A DNA stretch of 64,000 nucleotides from Sphingomonas sp. UNC305MFCol5.2 (GTDB taxonomy: Bacteria > Pseudomonadota > Alphaproteobacteria > Sphingomonadales > Sphingomonadaceae). Below are positions 61,131-64,000 of this stretch, piece after piece. Below the pieces are notes generated by a model that saw only the letters and a list, made by a program, of their open reading frames with translations, did not search any database and was not told the origin of the DNA. Position 1 is the stretch's first letter; every line of letters starts with the position of its first letter. Both the position numbers and the translations under genes were made by a program. The stretch covers positions 1-64,000 of the forward strand of contig NZ_JOOE01000005.1 in assembly GCF_000712135.1 (NCBI RefSeq), written 5' to 3'.

Positions 61131-62525
61131 TCAGCCGGCGACGATCTTGAGGATCGCGCCGACGATCGTCGCCACCGGCGTGGCGAAGGCGGCGAAGCCT
61201 TTGACCGTGTCGATCAGGTTCTTGCCCTGCGCCTTGACTACTTCCTTGGGCGGATTCTTCCGCAAAGCCGAATCCGTGAAGGTCTCGTAATCCTTCAGCA
61301 ATGCCTTGGCATCCTCCTCGGGCAATTCCTTCGCGGCTTCGAGCAGCGGGTCGCGGAGGGCCTTGAGCTGGGTCTTGAGCGCGTCCGGGGCCGTCGCCTC
61401 GTCGATCGCCTTGTTGGTCATGGTGATGGTGTTGTTGCTCATCACGCCGAGGTTTACGAGATTGTTGTCGCCGGTGATGTTGACCACGATGTTTCTCCTC
61501 AGGATGGAATCGCCGACCTGTGCATTGATCCGCGCAATCAAAGTCGCTTCGAGAGAGTCGGACTCGCGGGGCTTGAGAACCGATCGGTCATAGTCCGAAA
61601 GCAGCCGCAGCGCCGCCCGCAAATCGACGCCATGGCGCCGCTCGCGGCGCAGCGATCCGGCCAGCCGCTTGCGATGCCGCTCGAGGAAGCCGGCATAAGC
61701 GGGGTCGTCACTCGCCTGCTCCTCCAGCATCGCGCACAGGAACAGTTCCTCGTAATGCGCAGTCAGGTCCTCGAGCGCCTCGGCGGGCTGGCGCCACGCA
61801 TCGCCGCCGCGCGGCGCGTCGATATACCAGACCGGCAGCGCCGTATCGCCATCGGGCGCGCGCCACGGAAAGAAGTGGATGCGCCCGCCAAAGCCGGGAT
61901 CGGGCGCGGGCATGTCGAGCGTCAACGGCAGATCGACCGGTTCGCGACGCGTGTTGACGAGCACGAGGAAGGGGCGTCCGGGATGGACCCAGTCAGGTTG
62001 ATAACCGCCGCGCGGCTCGGGTGCGGTGCGGGCGGATTCGCGCGCGTAAAGGTCGCACAGCACTTCCGCCGCCGCGCCCAGCGTATCGTACACGCCCCGG
62101 CGATCCGGGTGGCGGACGCTGACGTCGGCGGTGGAGACCATCCCGATCAGCTCGCCCAGCTGCGCCTGCCCGCCGGCCGCGGCCCGCGCCTCCAGCGTTA
62201 CTGCGAGCCGGGCATGGCCGTGCTGGTCGGCGACGATCTCGATCCCTTCCACACGCAGTGCGAACTGATCGTCGTAACTGCGCTCGATCTTGATCAGGTC
62301 GGCGGCGGAGCAGCGCGCATAGGGCTGCGGCGGAATCCATTTCGCCACCTTTCCCAACCGCCCGACATAATCGGCCGGAGGCGGCGGTTCGCCATAGAGC
62401 CAGCGCGGCGCCGGGCGAAGATCAGCCGCGGCATCCTCACGCGCGAACCGCGTATCGAAGAAGGGAAAACAGGCCCGGACAAACATGCCGCACGCTATCG
62501 CAAGAACAGCGCCGGCCAAAGCCAA
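61131..62525 (-). CDS. Unrecognised protein with N-terminal anchor and C-terminal hydrophobic helix
   Basis: 464 residues from TTG 62525; an ATG at 62486 is the alternative. N-terminus ALAGAVLAIACGMFVRACF is hydrophobic. The middle (about 70-300) is a mixed alpha/beta region. Around 345-370 the sequence NIVVNITGDNNLVNLGVMSNNTITMTNK resembles short beta-helical repeats (xITGDNNxVN) found before effector domains in some multi-domain bacterial proteins. Charged helices follow, then a C-terminal hydrophobic stretch FAAFATPVATIVGAILKIVAG. A hairpin TCCGCCGGC/GCCGGCGGA lies 7 bp before the TTG and includes its possible ribosome-binding site. No family assigned. Confidence 0.7.
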   Translation of the reverse strand: MALAGAVLAIACGMFVRACFPFFDTRFAREDAAADLRPAPRWLYGEPPPPADYVGRLGKVAKWIPPQPYARCSAADLIKIERSYDDQFALRVEGIEIVADQHGHARLAVTLEARAAAGGQAQLGELIGMVSTADVSVRHPDRRGVYDTLGAAAEVLCDLYARESARTAPEPRGGYQPDWVHPGRPFLVLVNTRREPVDLPLTLDMPAPDPGFGGRIHFFPWRAPDGDTALPVWYIDAPRGGDAWRQPAEALEDLTAHYEELFLCAMLEEQASDDPAYAGFLERHRKRLAGSLRRERRHGVDLRAALRLLSDYDRSVLKPRESDSLEATLIARINAQVGDSILRRNIVVNITGDNNLVNLGVMSNNTITMTNKAIDEATAPDALKTQLKALRDPLLEAAKELPEEDAKALLKDYETFTDSALRKNPPKEVVKAQGKNLIDTVKGFAAFATPVATIVGAILKIVAG

Positions 62526-62766
62526 ATAGATGTCCGCCGGCTCGAAGCCGGCGGACTAGATCTATATGCGGCAACTGCATCCGTCTTCCGCAAAAGACAG
62601 CCGCGTTCCACATGGTCAACGATCTAGTGCACGTCCCAAAATAACGAGACTGCTGCCAAGGACCGGGCACGCAGCCCGATCAAGGCATCTGCCGCAGCCG
62701 CTTCCGTCGAAACGGTCGCGCGCTGCGGCAGACGCAGATTACGCCTGTCGGCGCCGAGGATCAACC

Positions 62767-64000
62767 TCAGCCCGCGACATGGCTCCCCGCCAGCGCCGCG
62801 AGCAGCAGCAATGCGACGATGTTGGTGATCTTGATCATCGGATTGACTGCCGGACCCGCCGTATCCTTGTACGGATCGCCGACGGTGTCGCCGGTCACCG
62901 CGGCCTTGTGCGCCTCGGATCCCTTGCCGCCGTGATTGCCGTCCTCGATATACTTCTTGGCATTGTCCCATGCGCCGCCGCCCGAGGTCATCGAGATGGC
63001 GACGAACAGGCCGGAGACGATCACGCCGAGCAGCATCGCGCCCAGAGCCGCGAAGCCCTGTTCCTTGCCGGCGACTGCGGCGATGATGAAATACACCGCG
63101 ATCGGGCTCAGCACCGGCAGCAGCGACGGCACGATCATTTCCTTGATCGCCGCCTTGGTGACGATGTCGACGGTGCGGCCGTAATTGGGACGGCTGGTCC
63201 CTTCCATGATGCCGGGATTGTCGCGAAACTGGTCACGCACGTCCTGCACCACCGATCCCGCCGCACGGCCGACCGCAGTCATGCCGAACGCGCCGAACAG
63301 ATAGGGCAGCAGCGCGCCGAGCAGCAGCCCGACGATGACGAACGGATTGCTCAGCGAGAAATCCACCATTGCCTTCTGAGTCAGCGGGTCGACGGCGAGA
63401 CCGAGCTCCTTCGCATAATGCGTGAGATCGGTGGTGTAGGCACCGAACAGCACCAGTGCGGCGAGCGCCGCCGAACCGATCGCATAGCCCTTGGTAACGG
63501 CCTTGGTGGTGTTGCCCACGGCGTCGAGCGCGTCGGTCTTGTGGCGCACATCGTCGGGCAAGCCCGCCATTTCGGCGATGCCGCCGGCATTGTCGGTGAC
63601 CGGACCATAGGCATCGAGCGCGACGACCATGCCCGCCAGCGCCAGCAGCGAAGTGGCGGCAAAGGCGACGCCGATGATGCCGGCGATCTGGAAGGTGGCG
63701 ATCACCGCGACGACGATCACCAGCGTTGGCAGCGCAGTCGATTCGAGGCTGACCGCCAGGCCCTGGATGACGTTGGTGCCGTGGCCGGTGACCGATGCCT
63801 TGGCGATCGACTTGACCGGGCGATAGTTGGTGCCGGTGTAATATTCGGTGATCCACACCAGCAGGCCGGTGACGACCAGGCCGATCATCATGCAGTAGAA
63901 CAGGCTCATGCCGGTGAATTGCGGACCGGCAAGGCCGATCGCGCTCTCCGCGGCAAGGCTTCCGTCACCGAGCAATGCCGCCGGATCGGTGAGGCCGCCG
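62767..64000 (-). CDS. hppA: K+-independent H+-translocating pyrophosphatase, N-terminal part missing
   Basis: About 411 C-terminal residues; the gene continues past the right edge. Typical of membrane pyrophosphatases: PVTDNAGGIAEMAGLPDDVRHKTDALDAVGNTTKAVTKGYAIGSAAL, then LVDPLTQKAMVDFSLSNPFVIVGLLLGALLPYLFGA-like helices and TSGGGAWDNAKKYIEDGNHGGKGSEAHKAAVTGDTVGDPYKDTAGPAVN with the substrate-binding Asp/Lys residues. GNTTKA with Lys followed by Thr three residues later marks the K+-independent type. It pumps protons using pyrophosphate. Confidence 0.96.
   Translation of the reverse strand, partial: GGLTDPAALLGDGSLAAESAIGLAGPQFTGMSLFYCMMIGLVVTGLLVWITEYYTGTNYRPVKSIAKASVTGHGTNVIQGLAVSLESTALPTLVIVVAVIATFQIAGIIGVAFAATSLLALAGMVVALDAYGPVTDNAGGIAEMAGLPDDVRHKTDALDAVGNTTKAVTKGYAIGSAALAALVLFGAYTTDLTHYAKELGLAVDPLTQKAMVDFSLSNPFVIVGLLLGALLPYLFGAFGMTAVGRAAGSVVQDVRDQFRDNPGIMEGTSRPNYGRTVDIVTKAAIKEMIVPSLLPVLSPIAVYFIIAAVAGKEQGFAALGAMLLGVIVSGLFVAISMTSGGGAWDNAKKYIEDGNHGGKGSEAHKAAVTGDTVGDPYKDTAGPAVNPMIKITNIVALLLLAALAGSHVAG

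Overview
The window looks like a chromosome segment of a sphingomonad (Sphingomonas or a close relative). The evidence is GC-rich coding DNA, an infA-maf-RNase E/G-yacG operon, an alphaproteobacterial LexA box (GAAC-N7-GAAC) before uvrA, a very large TonB-dependent receptor beside glycoside hydrolases, DUF3597, and GTG/TTG starts that overlap the preceding stop codon. The identification rests on gene content only.

Layout. 1-2586: 5' part of a large RTX calcium-binding protein (minus strand). 2778-5727: SOS box and uvrA. 5794-7638: an AT-richer reverse transcriptase with a long helical C-terminus, resembling defence-associated UG/Abi RTs, followed by a PaaA2/ParE-like toxin-antitoxin pair (7834-8282). 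8283-14124: dispersed repeats, small sphingomonad-type genes, a cold-shock protein, recJ and tRNA-Glu. 14330-41883: a non-flagellar type III secretion (T3SS) island. 42150-43334: GFA-family protein and a WYL regulator sharing an elaborate operator. 43387-50859: a polysaccharide utilisation locus (TonB receptor, two GH43-type enzymes, a CE12-type esterase) that fits pectin side chains. 50947-54351: an orphan gene, an EamA exporter, and a sugar lactonase plus SDR that could feed an L-rhamnose/L-fucose route. 54379-56414: tRNA-Phe and yacG-RNase E/G-maf-infA. 56580-61121: acyl-CoA degradation genes (thiolase, CoA transferase/racemase, SDR, acyl-CoA dehydrogenase). 61131-62525: an unrecognised protein. 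62767-64000: the C-terminal part of a K+-independent H+-pyrophosphatase.

The T3SS is the centrepiece. Minus-strand genes run lytic transglycosylase-sctV-sctC-sctD-sctF-sctI-sctJ-sctK-sctL-sctN-sctO-sctP (28671 to 17918). Divergent plus-strand genes run sctU-(FliO-like)-sctQ-sctR-sctS-sctT-LuxR regulator (29159-33715). On both sides are genes for candidate substrates: a calpain-like cysteine protease, a class-3-type lipase, a LysM/cysteine-peptidase/lysozyme protein, a 510-residue helical protein, and two small proteins. None of these has a Sec signal peptide. Five gene starts or divergent pairs are preceded by the same 18-bp near-palindrome, TARTCG-N3-CGATTATGG, usually 52-60 bp before the start codon. 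I infer that this element defines a T3SS-substrate regulon, possibly read by the LuxR-type protein at the end of the export operon. A 208-residue protein at 34547-35173 ends in a domain homologous to the needle subunit. I recognised no classical hydrophobic translocators, gatekeeper or class I chaperones, so the target and mode of delivery are open.
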